From positions 1 to 64,000 of the forward strand of contig CAKQCV010000006.1 in assembly GCA_934217675.1 (NCBI GenBank): DNA of 64,000 nt, read 5' to 3'. Of this stretch, positions 17,427 to 25,826 are shown piece by piece; positions within the stretch are counted from its first letter, which is position 1, and each line of letters starts with the position of its first letter. The translations under genes were made by a program, and so were the position numbers. The notes beneath the pieces were generated by a model. That model saw nothing but the letters and a program-made list of their open reading frames with translations, was not told the origin of the DNA and did no database searches. This DNA is from an uncultured Prevotella sp. (GTDB lineage Bacteria > Bacteroidota > Bacteroidia > Bacteroidales > Bacteroidaceae).

Positions 17427-19596
17427 TGTAGTTCTTTGTTTTGTTGTTAGAATTATAGTTTATGATTTTTCTTCCCGTGTTGAATTTTATTGCGAATGCC
17501 ACGTATGCTGTTGTTCCACCACTGGTAGTGCCGAGGTGGTATGGATGCATGGTTGTATCTTTATAGTTGAAGATATTGTCTACTCCAGCCTCTAATCTAT
17601 ATGACAGTTTTGCATCAGCCTTTCCGAAATCGTGTGTTGTATTGATTCTCCATATCTGGAAATGTTTTCCATTACCGTTGTTTTCGTAGTATCGCTTGCT
17701 GCTTCCCCTTGTCGACAATGATGCACCAAGTCGATATAAGGTGTTGAAGCGATGACCATACAACAGTGTTGCATTCCATTTGTTGCGTGCCATGCCGTCA
17801 ATAACAACTTTTTTCATTTTGCTGTGTGTAGTGTCATATATGTTAGCCTTAGTGTCAAGATAGCTGTAATTTGCACTTACACTCAATTCCTTTGTTATGT
17901 TATATGCAAAGTTCAAGTCAATTCCACTTGTTCTGGCACTCTCCATATTCATGTATCTTCGTGCTGTAACTTTTCCGCTACCGTCTCCTAAGTATCCGGT
18001 GGTTACATCTTTAGGCAGTTCGTCCACATTTACGTTCACGAGGGCTATCATGTCATTGAGCTTGTTGTAATATGTTGTGGCTGATGCTGTGAACTTTTCT
18101 GTACGGTATTCAATATTTGCACTCAGATAATTGCTTGTTTGTGGTTTCAGCGATGTGTTTCCCATATTAAAGAATGTCGTTGATCCCATTACGTGTAAGT
18201 ATCTGTAATACAATTCCTTTACTGTTGGTGATTTGAATCCTTGGCTCCATCCTAATCTAAGGCGAAAGTTACCGCAACTTGCCATAGCACTCACTTTTGG
18301 GGTGAAGTGCAGTCCATACTTGGCATTGTTCACTACTCTTGCTCCAGCAGTGAGGTTCAGCCATGAAAGTGGATTGTATTCATCCTGTGCATAAACGGCA
18401 GCAGTATTGTCATCAGCACTGCCGTTGGCGGTTCTCATTGGCGCTTTCAGATAGTCGTATTTATATTCTATTCCTGTATTCAGAGTGTTTCCAAAAGGCA
18501 GGTGGAACACTCCTTTTGCAACAGCCATAATCCGCTGCTGGTCTGCTTGCAGTCTCTCTTGTCCGGCATAGAAAGGCACTCCATGTTCCAGTTCTCCGTC
18601 GATATATGCATCTTCGTATGTCTTGTTTGTATAGTGGTAGTAGTAAGCATGTTTGTTCCAGTCAATGTCGAGCGAGATATAGTCATTCTTTTTCCTGTTT
18701 AGCAAGAGTTTTCCTCCTGCCGATGCCGAAGCGTTACGATAAAGCAAGTCGTATGTATATACGTCACACGATGCATAGTTGCCGTTAGTCGGACGGTTTA
18801 TGATTTTTCTGTAGAATGAGCCGTCAGCATATATACTAAGGTCTTTCGTTGGTGTGTATGTCAGCTTTTCGCTCACTTGCCAATTTGTAAACTTGTTTAC
18901 AGTCTTGTTTCTTGAGTCAGTCAGCACATGTCCTTCTGCAAACTCGTGCGAAGTGTTCTGCCATCCGTCAGAATGCTGCATTTGGAAGTTCGTATACGAC
19001 TGTACCTTTCCTATTTTAAGTCCCAATCCATTGTGCTGTCTCAAGTCATTGAAACGTCCGTATCGTGTAGTGTTTTCCAAAAGAAGCCCCTCTGTATTGT
19101 GCTTCCTTGTTATGATGTTCACCACTCCAGCTATAGCATCAGAACCATAAAGTGCCGACTGTGCCCCTTTTACAATTTCAATTCTTTCGATATTATGTGG
19201 GTCAATAAGCGAGAGATCGTTCTCACCGCCATTGTCTCCATGTATTCTTTTCCCGTCAATGAGAATCAGGATATAGTTGTTTCCTAAGCCACCGAGTTGC
19301 ATCTTGCTGCCCATATCGCCTTCGTTGAATGAAAACGAAGCAGTGAGCCCCTCAAGAATGTCTTCGATAGATTTCCCTCCATAGCTCTCTATCATCTTTC
19401 TTGAGATAACCTCAGTTTGCACAGGCACATTTTTCAGTAGATGCCCAGTGCCGGTGGCTGTAACAACCACTTCCTGCAGTGTTTTGCCATTATGCACTTC
19501 AGCTTGCATCATTTCTGCATTATTGCTTTGTGCGTGTATGCCGATAGCTTGTATTCCTGCCACAATGGCAATTGTAAGTGTTTTATTTTTTTGCAT
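17413..19596 (-). CDS. btuB: TonB-dependent outer-membrane receptor, BtuB-like
   Basis: A 727-residue TonB-dependent receptor. A signal peptide (residues 1-22, ending GIHAQ) is followed by the TonB box region LQEVVVTATGTG (about 39-51). The plug domain has ISRKMIESYGGKSIEDILEG, GLGNNYILILIDGKRIHGD and IERIEIVKGAQSALYGSDA. Then comes a 22-strand barrel with FKSPTVKELYYRYLHVMGST, ending in an aromatic-rich strand. It is the first gene after a cobalamin riboswitch and precedes the CbiK-like lipoprotein with a 14-base overlap, so corrinoid uptake is the best inference. Related receptors (HmuR, IhtA, CirA) take heme or catecholates and look alike, so substrate is set by the riboswitch and neighbours rather than the sequence. 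Confidence 0.87.
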   Translation of the reverse strand: MQKNKTLTIAIVAGIQAIGIHAQSNNAEMMQAEVHNGKTLQEVVVTATGTGHLLKNVPVQTEVISRKMIESYGGKSIEDILEGLTASFSFNEGDMGSKMQLGGLGNNYILILIDGKRIHGDNGGENDLSLIDPHNIERIEIVKGAQSALYGSDAIAGVVNIITRKHNTEGLLLENTTRYGRFNDLRQHNGLGLKIGKVQSYTNFQMQHSDGWQNTSHEFAEGHVLTDSRNKTVNKFTNWQVSEKLTYTPTKDLSIYADGSFYRKIINRPTNGNYASCDVYTYDLLYRNASASAGGKLLLNRKKNDYISLDIDWNKHAYYYHYTNKTYEDAYIDGELEHGVPFYAGQERLQADQQRIMAVAKGVFHLPFGNTLNTGIEYKYDYLKAPMRTANGSADDNTAAVYAQDEYNPLSWLNLTAGARVVNNAKYGLHFTPKVSAMASCGNFRLRLGWSQGFKSPTVKELYYRYLHVMGSTTFFNMGNTSLKPQTSNYLSANIEYRTEKFTASATTYYNKLNDMIALVNVNVDELPKDVTTGYLGDGSGKVTARRYMNMESARTSGIDLNFAYNITKELSVSANYSYLDTKANIYDTTHSKMKKVVIDGMARNKWNATLLYGHRFNTLYRLGASLSTRGSSKRYYENNGNGKHFQIWRINTTHDFGKADAKLSYRLEAGVDNIFNYKDTTMHPYHLGTTSGGTTAYVAFAIKFNTGRKIINYNSNNKTKNYNEED

Positions 19597-19643
19597 AATT
19601 AGACTGCCCCTGTCCTGGGAGCTTTTTATCTATTTAGTTAGAC

Positions 19644-19830
19644 GTGGCAGGTATTCTGGCTTCCCATCAAGCCAACCGTCTTCCCGGCATGGTTGCGAAG
19701 CAATTGTATGAATACGGATGCTTCGTTGCCAGTGACTTCTTGTAGTTGGCTCGCAATAATATGGTTTACAGCTGCAGGAACAGCTCAGGTTTCTCACCTG
19801 ATTCCCTTGCACAAGAAATACGTTATTTTT
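19644..19830 (-). ncRNA. Cobalamin riboswitch upstream of btuB-cbiK
   Basis: Read on the minus strand, all conserved cobalamin-element blocks occur in order: AAGGGAATCAGGTGAGAAAC, CCTGAGCTGTTCCTGCAGCT followed by GTAA, GAAGTCACTGG (complement 19,729-19,739), GCCGGGAAGACGG (complement 19,676-19,688) and GAAGCCAGAATACCTGCC. It ends about 47 bases before the btuB start codon. Bound adenosylcobalamin would shut down the operon. The element controls at least btuB-cbiK-btuF and perhaps the entire series to btuD. Confidence 0.95.
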
Positions 19831-19851
19831 TCTCGTTACCAAATCTATATG

Positions 19852-19884
19852 CAAAGATAGTAAAAAAATCTTTATTCCTACAAA
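19852..19884 (-). promoter_or_regulatory. Promoter of the btuB-cbiK operon
   Basis: On the minus strand TTTG (complement 19,881-19,884) and TATCTTTG (complement 19,852-19,859) are 21 bases apart, matching the Bacteroidota -33/-7 consensus. Predicted transcription would start just ahead of the cobalamin riboswitch. Confidence 0.75.
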
Positions 19885-19941
19885 TTTGTGGTCATATATC
19901 TTTTAGTGTTGCGAGAAAAATATAATTTCATTTGCTGTTTC

Positions 19942-19985
19942 TAAAAAAACGGCAATTCTTTTCGTACCAACGAAAGAATTGCCGT
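19942..19985 (-). terminator. Rho-independent terminator after the PepSY gene
   Basis: ACGGCAATTCTTT-CGT and its complement ACGAAAGAATTGCCGT form a GC-led stem of about 16 bp at 19,949-19,985. On the minus strand it is followed by a run of seven T. It ends the receptor-DUF4374-PepSY operon and isolates it from the btuB promoter just downstream. Confidence 0.85.
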
Positions 19986-20020
19986 TAATGTGTCTAAGAT
20001 ATTTTATACAGCGCAATTGG

Positions 20021-21481
20021 TTATTTTTTGCGACGTAGTTTGCGGCGTATATACTTTATTCCGAGTAGCACTCCAGTGAACGATACAGTCATTCCTGCCA
20101 GACACAAAATCCAGATGCAAATATGCCAAAGCACCGGATGAGCTGTTATACAGTTTATGTTCAGGTAGTGCAAAGCTCCGAATAGCCATTTACGCGCTTT
20201 CTTGTTGGTATTGAAATAGCGACAGTAGTCATTGTTTATACCTATATAATATGTAGAACCATCGTTATTGTCGATAGTTACTTTATATACAGGCAGTTCT
20301 GGATGAGTGTCGTATGATGCCATGTAATATTCATCATATTCGTTCATCAGATTTACGCTGACCTGCGTATTGCTTCCGTATATTCTGTGCATTGCCGTTT
20401 CGATAGCTTCTGGAGTTACATGAAGCTTTTGTGGCTCTGTGGCAGAAGCGTCAACAAACACCTCATTGCTGTCTGAAATTACGTCATAAACAGGTTTCCC
20501 GCCAATCACGCGCCATTCAATTTGTTTCACGTTGGGAAGTTCTCTAATAACCTGTCTGTAGTCCAGTTTATAGCTGGAGAGTGGTAAAGAATCTGATTCC
20601 CAAATGTCATCAGCAAACATGCTGTACTCCTTTTCGTAAGGCACAATCCATTTTGGTACCTTCTGCATGGCGAGACTTCCGCTGATACCCCAACCTACAA
20701 TGAATATTCCGAAAACAAGCCCGATAGCATGATGCCATTTATAATCAGCTTTCTTGTATGGATTTACCATCTTTCGTTTCTTTCGCCATACTCTTGTTTG
20801 GATTTTTATTCCATATATTAGTCCAGAAAGAGCAGCCAAAAGGCATATTATGCCTCCTGTGGTTATGAACGTCTTCCATACATCAAGATCTTTTCTAATG
20901 CAAGGATAATAGAACTTGTGTGGAATAGCTCCGAGCCATGCCCATACACGCTGTGTGCGAGTAGTGAACTGTTGTGGTTCTGCAGTTTTGCCTGATATAA
21001 ATAATTCATGGTGCTCAGCATCGTTATATGTGAATTTGTATATAGGCATTGCCTTTTCGTAACGTTCGTAGAGAATCCATTGTTCGCGTTCGTGCAAGGT
21101 ATCAACTTTTGCAGGCTTTGCTTTTACCCACTTTGCTGCGATAGCCTCCACGTTGGCAAACTTCACTTTCTTCTTTTTCTTTGTCGTGTCAGCAGCACAA
21201 AGATTGTATGTAGAATCGCCAGTTTCTATTTTGAACAAAGATTGCGAGATTCGCTGGTTCAATTTTATAGACTTTATGGTATCTGCAACCAAATGCTCTG
21301 TGTAGTAGCTGATGTCGTGAAGCGAATCAGCCTGTATGTCTTCACGGTAATGGTTTGCCTGCTTGTCATTTAGACGAGGGTAGGGGTGGTAGATGAGCAC
21401 GAGTCCCGTGAAGAACCACATAAGGAAAAACACAGCGATGACAGTTCCTGTCACGCTGTGTATTGGTTTCAATATTTTCAT
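20021..21481 (-). CDS. PepSY-domain inner-membrane protein, XusC-like
   Basis: A 486-residue protein with the layout of PepSY_TM proteins (PiuB/FoxB/XusC type): a first helix after MKILKPIHSVTGTVIAVFF, a periplasmic PepSY region, paired helices near 200-290 (WAWLGAIPHKFYYP, KWHHAIGLVFGIFIVGWGIS), a second PepSY region with YKVTIDNNDGSTYYIG, and C-terminal helices after WLFGALHYLNINC. Histidines sit at helix ends (IH, PHK, WHH, LHYL), as expected if heme or metal is bound. Such proteins are proposed to reduce or release metal from imported chelates. It is the third gene after a cobalamin riboswitch, 11 bases behind the DUF4374 gene, and is followed by a terminator. The substrate is unproven. 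Confidence 0.82.
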   Translation of the reverse strand: MKILKPIHSVTGTVIAVFFLMWFFTGLVLIYHPYPRLNDKQANHYREDIQADSLHDISYYTEHLVADTIKSIKLNQRISQSLFKIETGDSTYNLCAADTTKKKKKVKFANVEAIAAKWVKAKPAKVDTLHEREQWILYERYEKAMPIYKFTYNDAEHHELFISGKTAEPQQFTTRTQRVWAWLGAIPHKFYYPCIRKDLDVWKTFITTGGIICLLAALSGLIYGIKIQTRVWRKKRKMVNPYKKADYKWHHAIGLVFGIFIVGWGISGSLAMQKVPKWIVPYEKEYSMFADDIWESDSLPLSSYKLDYRQVIRELPNVKQIEWRVIGGKPVYDVISDSNEVFVDASATEPQKLHVTPEAIETAMHRIYGSNTQVSVNLMNEYDEYYMASYDTHPELPVYKVTIDNNDGSTYYIGINNDYCRYFNTNKKARKWLFGALHYLNINCITAHPVLWHICIWILCLAGMTVSFTGVLLGIKYIRRKLRRKK

Positions 21482-21492
21482 GTTCGGTATTC

Positions 21493-22866
21493 TTACTTGC
21501 CGTTTACATAAACAATGCGGTCAAAGTTGTAGCCTTCCTTGATTGTAGCTCCCTTAGAAACTCTTCCCGTCTTGATGTCGTATACGTATACAGCAGGTGC
21601 TTCATTCTTTGGGTTTGTTCCAATGTACGCCTTGTTGTTAAGCACGAAAGAACGCTGAGAGAAAGTACCGTTGTTGTAAGGCAGTGGTGAACCGTTGTAT
21701 TTCAGTTCCGAAACCTCGTCTGTTGCGAGATCAAGAATTGCATAGTAGCAGTTAAACATTCCTTTGCCTCCCCATCCGTTGTACTCTTTGTTTGTAGTTG
21801 CACAGCCGGTGTATACAGGATCTTGGAGATACAGAAGAGCCTTGTTGTTGCCGAGATAGTCGCAAGTAATAATCTTTGAACTAAACTGCAGTGATGGAGT
21901 AGTCTCATTCTCGCAGCTTGGGTGGTTGTATCCAAGATAAGAATCGTCAATCTTGTTCTCGCCAGCCTTTATGCGGATAAGTCTTCCGTATTGGCTTGTT
22001 GTAGATTTCTTGCCGTCATCCTTAACGCTGTTGAATTGACAGTTTGATGCAATGTATATATTATCGTGTTCATCCAAGAACATCTTGTTCTGCAGCAGCT
22101 CGCCGTATGCTGTTCCTGCAGGAATCTCTGCACGCTTCTCCTCTACAAAATTCTTCAATGTCATAGTGCTTGCGTCTATGAATGCAACGAAGAATGATGT
22201 TGTGGCATTTTTGTTTTGGAACACGTAAACGAGAGTGTTGTCTGATTTGCGGTAACGCACGAGTCCTGAAGTTGAGAATTTATTGAATCCTGTAGCTGCA
22301 GCCAGGTTGAGGCTACCCTCAGCTTCTATGGCAAGACTTGTTCCGTTGTCTTTTATCTTTGTCCAGATAACATCGTTGGCGTTGCCGTTAGCAGCCATTA
22401 AGATAAACTCGTTGTCAGAAAGCCATGCATGTGTGTAGCGGCGGTCTTTGAATGTGTTAGTGGCGAATGGTCTTTCAGCTATTGTCTTTACTCCAGAGTT
22501 TGTTATTTGGAATTTAGCATAGCATGGGTTTGTGCCCAGCGGATTTGCTTGATAGTAGTATCCGTTTTTCACAATCACTTCCTCGTCCATTACAGATGTA
22601 ACATCGGCACCTTCGCCTTTGAAATCTATCGTGGCAGCATCCTCAAGCGAGTTCACGCTTCTAACGATGATAGATGTTGCTGTTGAGCCAGCTCCCATAC
22701 CAGTTGTACCGTCAAGTGATACCCACACGTCATAGTGCACATCTTTAATTTGTTCCACTCCATCTATAGGTTTGTCAGATGGATTGTCGTCATCGTTGCA
22801 TGCTGTAAACGATGCAGCCGAAATCATTGCCGCAAGGGCTAATGACATGAATTTGAATTTTTTCAT
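21493..22866 (-). CDS. DUF4374 surface lipoprotein, XusB-like
   Basis: A 457-residue lipoprotein with signal MKKFKFMSLALAAMISAASF and lipidated C23 followed by NDDDN, an acidic run resembling the export signal that sends Bacteroidota lipoproteins to the cell surface. The body has repeated short beta-rich stretches such as YVFQNKNATTSFFVAFID, EHDNIYIASNC, KALLYLQDPVYTG, and PAVYVYDIKTGRVSKG, consistent with a beta-propeller. The DUF4374 family includes XusB of Bacteroides thetaiotaomicron, which binds ferric enterobactin outside the cell. Here it lies between a TonB-dependent receptor and a PepSY protein, under a cobalamin riboswitch. The likely role is capture of a corrinoid or related metal chelate, analogous to BtuG; this is inference. 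Confidence 0.8.
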   Translation of the reverse strand: MKKFKFMSLALAAMISAASFTACNDDDNPSDKPIDGVEQIKDVHYDVWVSLDGTTGMGAGSTATSIIVRSVNSLEDAATIDFKGEGADVTSVMDEEVIVKNGYYYQANPLGTNPCYAKFQITNSGVKTIAERPFATNTFKDRRYTHAWLSDNEFILMAANGNANDVIWTKIKDNGTSLAIEAEGSLNLAAATGFNKFSTSGLVRYRKSDNTLVYVFQNKNATTSFFVAFIDASTMTLKNFVEEKRAEIPAGTAYGELLQNKMFLDEHDNIYIASNCQFNSVKDDGKKSTTSQYGRLIRIKAGENKIDDSYLGYNHPSCENETTPSLQFSSKIITCDYLGNNKALLYLQDPVYTGCATTNKEYNGWGGKGMFNCYYAILDLATDEVSELKYNGSPLPYNNGTFSQRSFVLNNKAYIGTNPKNEAPAVYVYDIKTGRVSKGATIKEGYNFDRIVYVNGK

Positions 22867-22923
22867 TTTTTTGTAGTTATTATTTTATACTGTGTTTTAA
22901 TATCTGTATGCTAATCTGTTCCG

Positions 22924-25131
22924 TTAGTTAATGAATACCCTAAACTTGGTCATCAGCGAGCGTCCAGGCTTTTGCAATTTGAAGTTGTCGTAGGCTGTAC
23001 AGTCAAACAGGTTGTCGCAACTCACCGTCAAGCTGTATCTCTCTCTCTTCCATGAATATGTGAGCGATGCAGAATGGAAATTCTGGGTTGGTATGCGGCT
23101 TTTTGAAGATAGCGAGCCAAAGCCTTCCCATGTCAAGAAAAACCAGTGCACGTATTGATATGCATAGTTGAACTTCAGCATGTCGTTGTTTGACAGTAGC
23201 CTGTGTTTTGTCAGTTGCAGAGTGGCATTTCCGAATAGCCATGGCTTGTTTGGCAACTTGTTTTTGTAAATAACAGACTCCTTTCCGTCGTCATTCCAGC
23301 GGTTCATGTTTATAGAGCGTTGGTAACTGCAGTTTACCGACAGGGATAGCCAGTCGGCATAGCTGTATTTCGTGTCACATTCAAGTCCGTTTACTCTGAT
23401 ACTCTTCACGTTGTCGTATTGGTACATTCCCTCTGCTTCTGAAACGACAAGGAAAATGTAGTCTTTGACGTCGCGCCAAAAGAGACTTGCATCATAAGAT
23501 AGCCTGTGTGCCCCCTGCTGCCAGTTGGCATTCCCGAAAATGCCAATGTTGATGTTGTTGCTCGTTTCTGGCTTCAGTTTGAAGTTAGGATACACAGTCG
23601 TTCCGTTTCCGAGCAGCTCTCTTGCTTGTGGCAATCTTACGGTGCGTTCATAGCTGAGTTTTACAGATAGAGGTTCCCATAAAGTGTATCTTAGTCCGAA
23701 GCCACCTCCAAGGTTGCTCTTTGTGGTGCGGCGGTCGGTGGCTGTATAGTTGGTTATCCATGAGAGATCGCTCTGATGGATGTTCACATGGTTTATATAG
23801 TCTTTCAGGAAGAAAGCATTGTCCATCCTTCCTCCAAACAGCGACTGGTTGTAAGTAAGACCGATAATGTGCTTAGCCACGAGGTCGTTTGACGGTGTGA
23901 AGTCTGTATCCTCCCAATGATCCTTGTTGCACAAATCATCCGAACGCTTGTTCTCGGTATGTGTGAGCATATAGTTCAAGTTCAAGCTGTGGTGTTCGTT
24001 GAAGCGGTAGTTCAGGTTAGCCCTTGCCACGGTGAGAGGTCTTATGTATCGTCGCATCATTTTCGAGCGGCGCATTATCTCGTTGCATGTTGTCTCAGTG
24101 TAGTTGCCGTTCCAGTCGTAATTTCTGAACACGGTATCCACAGTCAGTGCATTGTCGTAGGTATACGAGAGCAGAGCATCGGCTGTAAGGTTTTTTACGA
24201 GGAAATTCCTTTTCCTGTACTTAGCCTGTACGTTCCATGCATACTGCTTGCGCTCAGCCTTGCCGTATACGCGGTCTTGAGTGGCACCAGTTTGCAACTG
24301 CTTGTTCGTTTTTGAGTATGATGCCGACACGAGCAGAGCGTCTGCCCATTTTTTGTTTTCAAAACCAAATTCCAGTTGTGCTATTGTGCTGTGGTATCCG
24401 TCGTGAAAACGCTTGCGGTTGGCATATATGTATTTGTCATCCTCTTCGCTCCACACTTTCACACCCTTCATCTTATAGTTGTTTTTCGATGTGTTGTATG
24501 AAAAAGAGGGATGGAGCATGAATCCTGTTTTTTTGTCGATAAACTTCGCGTTCATTTCAGCAATATAAGAACCGAAAGAACCTGCACTGACTGAGGCATC
24601 TATGAAATTTCCATTTGCTTGTTTCTTCGTTATTATATTTACTGCTCCTCCCAACGCATCGGCTCCCAAATATGCCGGCACGACACCTTTGTATATTTCA
24701 ATGCGCTCCACTGTGTTTACAGGTATATTTTGCAGTGTAACGTTTCCTCCCATTGTTGACAGCGGCACTCCGTCGATGAAATATTTTACAGAGTTGCCAG
24801 ACATACCGTTAAGCGACAAATCGTAGTCGCTTCCCATTCCGCCCTCAGTTCTGATTTTCACTCCAGCTGAACGGTTCACTATATCTGCAACACTTGTGAT
24901 GCTTGCAGCAAGCTTTTTGATGTCTACGGCACTTACGGTGAACGCGCCTTCTTTTAGCCTTTGGCTCGCATTCTTTCCTGTTACCACCACTTCCTTCAAC
25001 CTCAGTGTGTCTTTTTCCAGATTTGTCTTTTTCTTTGTCTGTATGCTGCTTTTCATCTTGTTTTGCGCAGTTATAGGCATTGCCACAGACGCAAGCAAAA
25101 ACAGCATTACTGCTTTTTCTCTTAGATTCAT
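22924..25131 (-). CDS. TonB-dependent outer-membrane receptor, XusA-like
   Basis: A 735-residue TonB-dependent receptor. The signal peptide covers about 1-22 (MNLREKAVMLFLLASVAMPI, then TAQ). A TonB box-like LRLKEVVVTGKNASQ occurs at about 43-57. The plug has ADIVNRSAGVKIRTEGGMGS, VKYFIDGVPLSTMGG, VERIEIYKGVVPAYLGADAL and GGAVNIITKK, followed by a beta-barrel with LSYERTVRLPQARELLGNG and a C-terminal aromatic strand. It starts the three-gene operon controlled by the second cobalamin riboswitch, 57 bases ahead of the DUF4374 lipoprotein. Gene order equals xusABC, a ferric-enterobactin system in Bacteroides, but regulation points to corrinoids. Sequence alone does not fix the ligand. Confidence 0.85.
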   Translation of the reverse strand: MNLREKAVMLFLLASVAMPITAQNKMKSSIQTKKKTNLEKDTLRLKEVVVTGKNASQRLKEGAFTVSAVDIKKLAASITSVADIVNRSAGVKIRTEGGMGSDYDLSLNGMSGNSVKYFIDGVPLSTMGGNVTLQNIPVNTVERIEIYKGVVPAYLGADALGGAVNIITKKQANGNFIDASVSAGSFGSYIAEMNAKFIDKKTGFMLHPSFSYNTSKNNYKMKGVKVWSEEDDKYIYANRKRFHDGYHSTIAQLEFGFENKKWADALLVSASYSKTNKQLQTGATQDRVYGKAERKQYAWNVQAKYRKRNFLVKNLTADALLSYTYDNALTVDTVFRNYDWNGNYTETTCNEIMRRSKMMRRYIRPLTVARANLNYRFNEHHSLNLNYMLTHTENKRSDDLCNKDHWEDTDFTPSNDLVAKHIIGLTYNQSLFGGRMDNAFFLKDYINHVNIHQSDLSWITNYTATDRRTTKSNLGGGFGLRYTLWEPLSVKLSYERTVRLPQARELLGNGTTVYPNFKLKPETSNNINIGIFGNANWQQGAHRLSYDASLFWRDVKDYIFLVVSEAEGMYQYDNVKSIRVNGLECDTKYSYADWLSLSVNCSYQRSINMNRWNDDGKESVIYKNKLPNKPWLFGNATLQLTKHRLLSNNDMLKFNYAYQYVHWFFLTWEGFGSLSSKSRIPTQNFHSASLTYSWKRERYSLTVSCDNLFDCTAYDNFKLQKPGRSLMTKFRVFIN

Positions 25132-25198
25132 ATTTACGTTTGGTAATTGCTTCTATCAGTCTTCGTTCCCTGGAAGAACTGAACAGAGTTTCTTTTCA

Positions 25199-25408
25199 TG
25201 AGGCAGGTCTTCTGACTTTGTCTTTGCAATCGGCGCCTTCCCAGTTCTTTTTGTACATCTCTTGATAAGAGCTGCGCAATAGAACCAGTGGCTTTGCATG
25301 CCGTTTGCTATATTATAAAAGACTTACAGCAGCAGGGTCTGTACAGGATTTTCGCCTGTTTCCCTTTTTAATCGTAATCGTTCGTTATTTTATACGAACC
25401 TCATAATG
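25199..25408 (-). ncRNA. Cobalamin riboswitch upstream of the Xus-like operon
   Basis: On the minus strand the conserved cobalamin-element blocks appear in order: AAAAAGGGAAACAGGCGAAA, ATCCTGTACAGACCCTGCTG, CTGTAAG, AAGCCACTGG (complement at about 25,284-25,293), CTGGGAAGGCGCC and AGTCAGAAGACCTGCC (end at 25,201). It finishes about 67 bases before the receptor ATG. It is clearly a second, sequence-diverged copy relative to the one at 19.7 kb. Repression by cobalamin is expected. Confidence 0.95.
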
Positions 25409-25413
25409 TTGTG

Positions 25414-25421
25414 CAAAGGTA
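25414..25421 (-). promoter_or_regulatory. Probable -7 box of the Xus-like operon
   Basis: TACCTTTG on the minus strand matches the TAnnTTTG consensus and lies just upstream of the second cobalamin riboswitch. No good TTG is seen 19-21 bases further up, so the -33 element is weak. Confidence 0.55.
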
Positions 25422-25510
25422 ATCTAAAAAAATTTATTAAACGAGGAAAATGAAGATTAATTTTTCTTTTTGTGAGTTAATGGTCTATTTGTGATGAAAT
25501 GCAGATGAAA

Positions 25511-25587
25511 GAAAGCTGTCGTTTTTCTTATCCTAACCAGCCGACTTTCTTATGCTAACCAACCGTCTTTATGTCAGAAAGCTGTCG
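25511..25587. repeat. Short interleaved direct repeats
   Basis: TCTTATCCTAACCAGCCGAC (25,526) recurs imperfectly as TCTTATGCTAACCAACCGTC (25,548). The pair is bracketed by GAAAGCTGTCG at 25,511-25,521 and 25,577-25,587. The role is unknown. Confidence 0.6.
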
Positions 25588-25826
25588 CTTTTCCGCCACG
25601 GATATATTTTACTCAATTTTCTTTAGACTTCAAACCGTTTGAGCATACGTTCTAAATGCGGCACCATCTTGTTCTTTTCTATAAGGAAGACATCTATCCA
25701 GTGTTAAACCGTGAGCAAAGCAACGGAGTACTATCATATTTTCCTGTCAATGGTTGCCGGGCATACTTGTGTGGATTTTATACCTGTTTGGAGACGCTTT
25801 TTCCGGAAATCTCATTTTTCGAGTTT

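Noticed and set aside
17413..19596. Naming the receptor and its CbiK partner as a heme (Iht) system
   Set aside because: The layout is similar, but the cobalamin riboswitch and the cbi genes make corrinoids the better call; heme kept as alternative.
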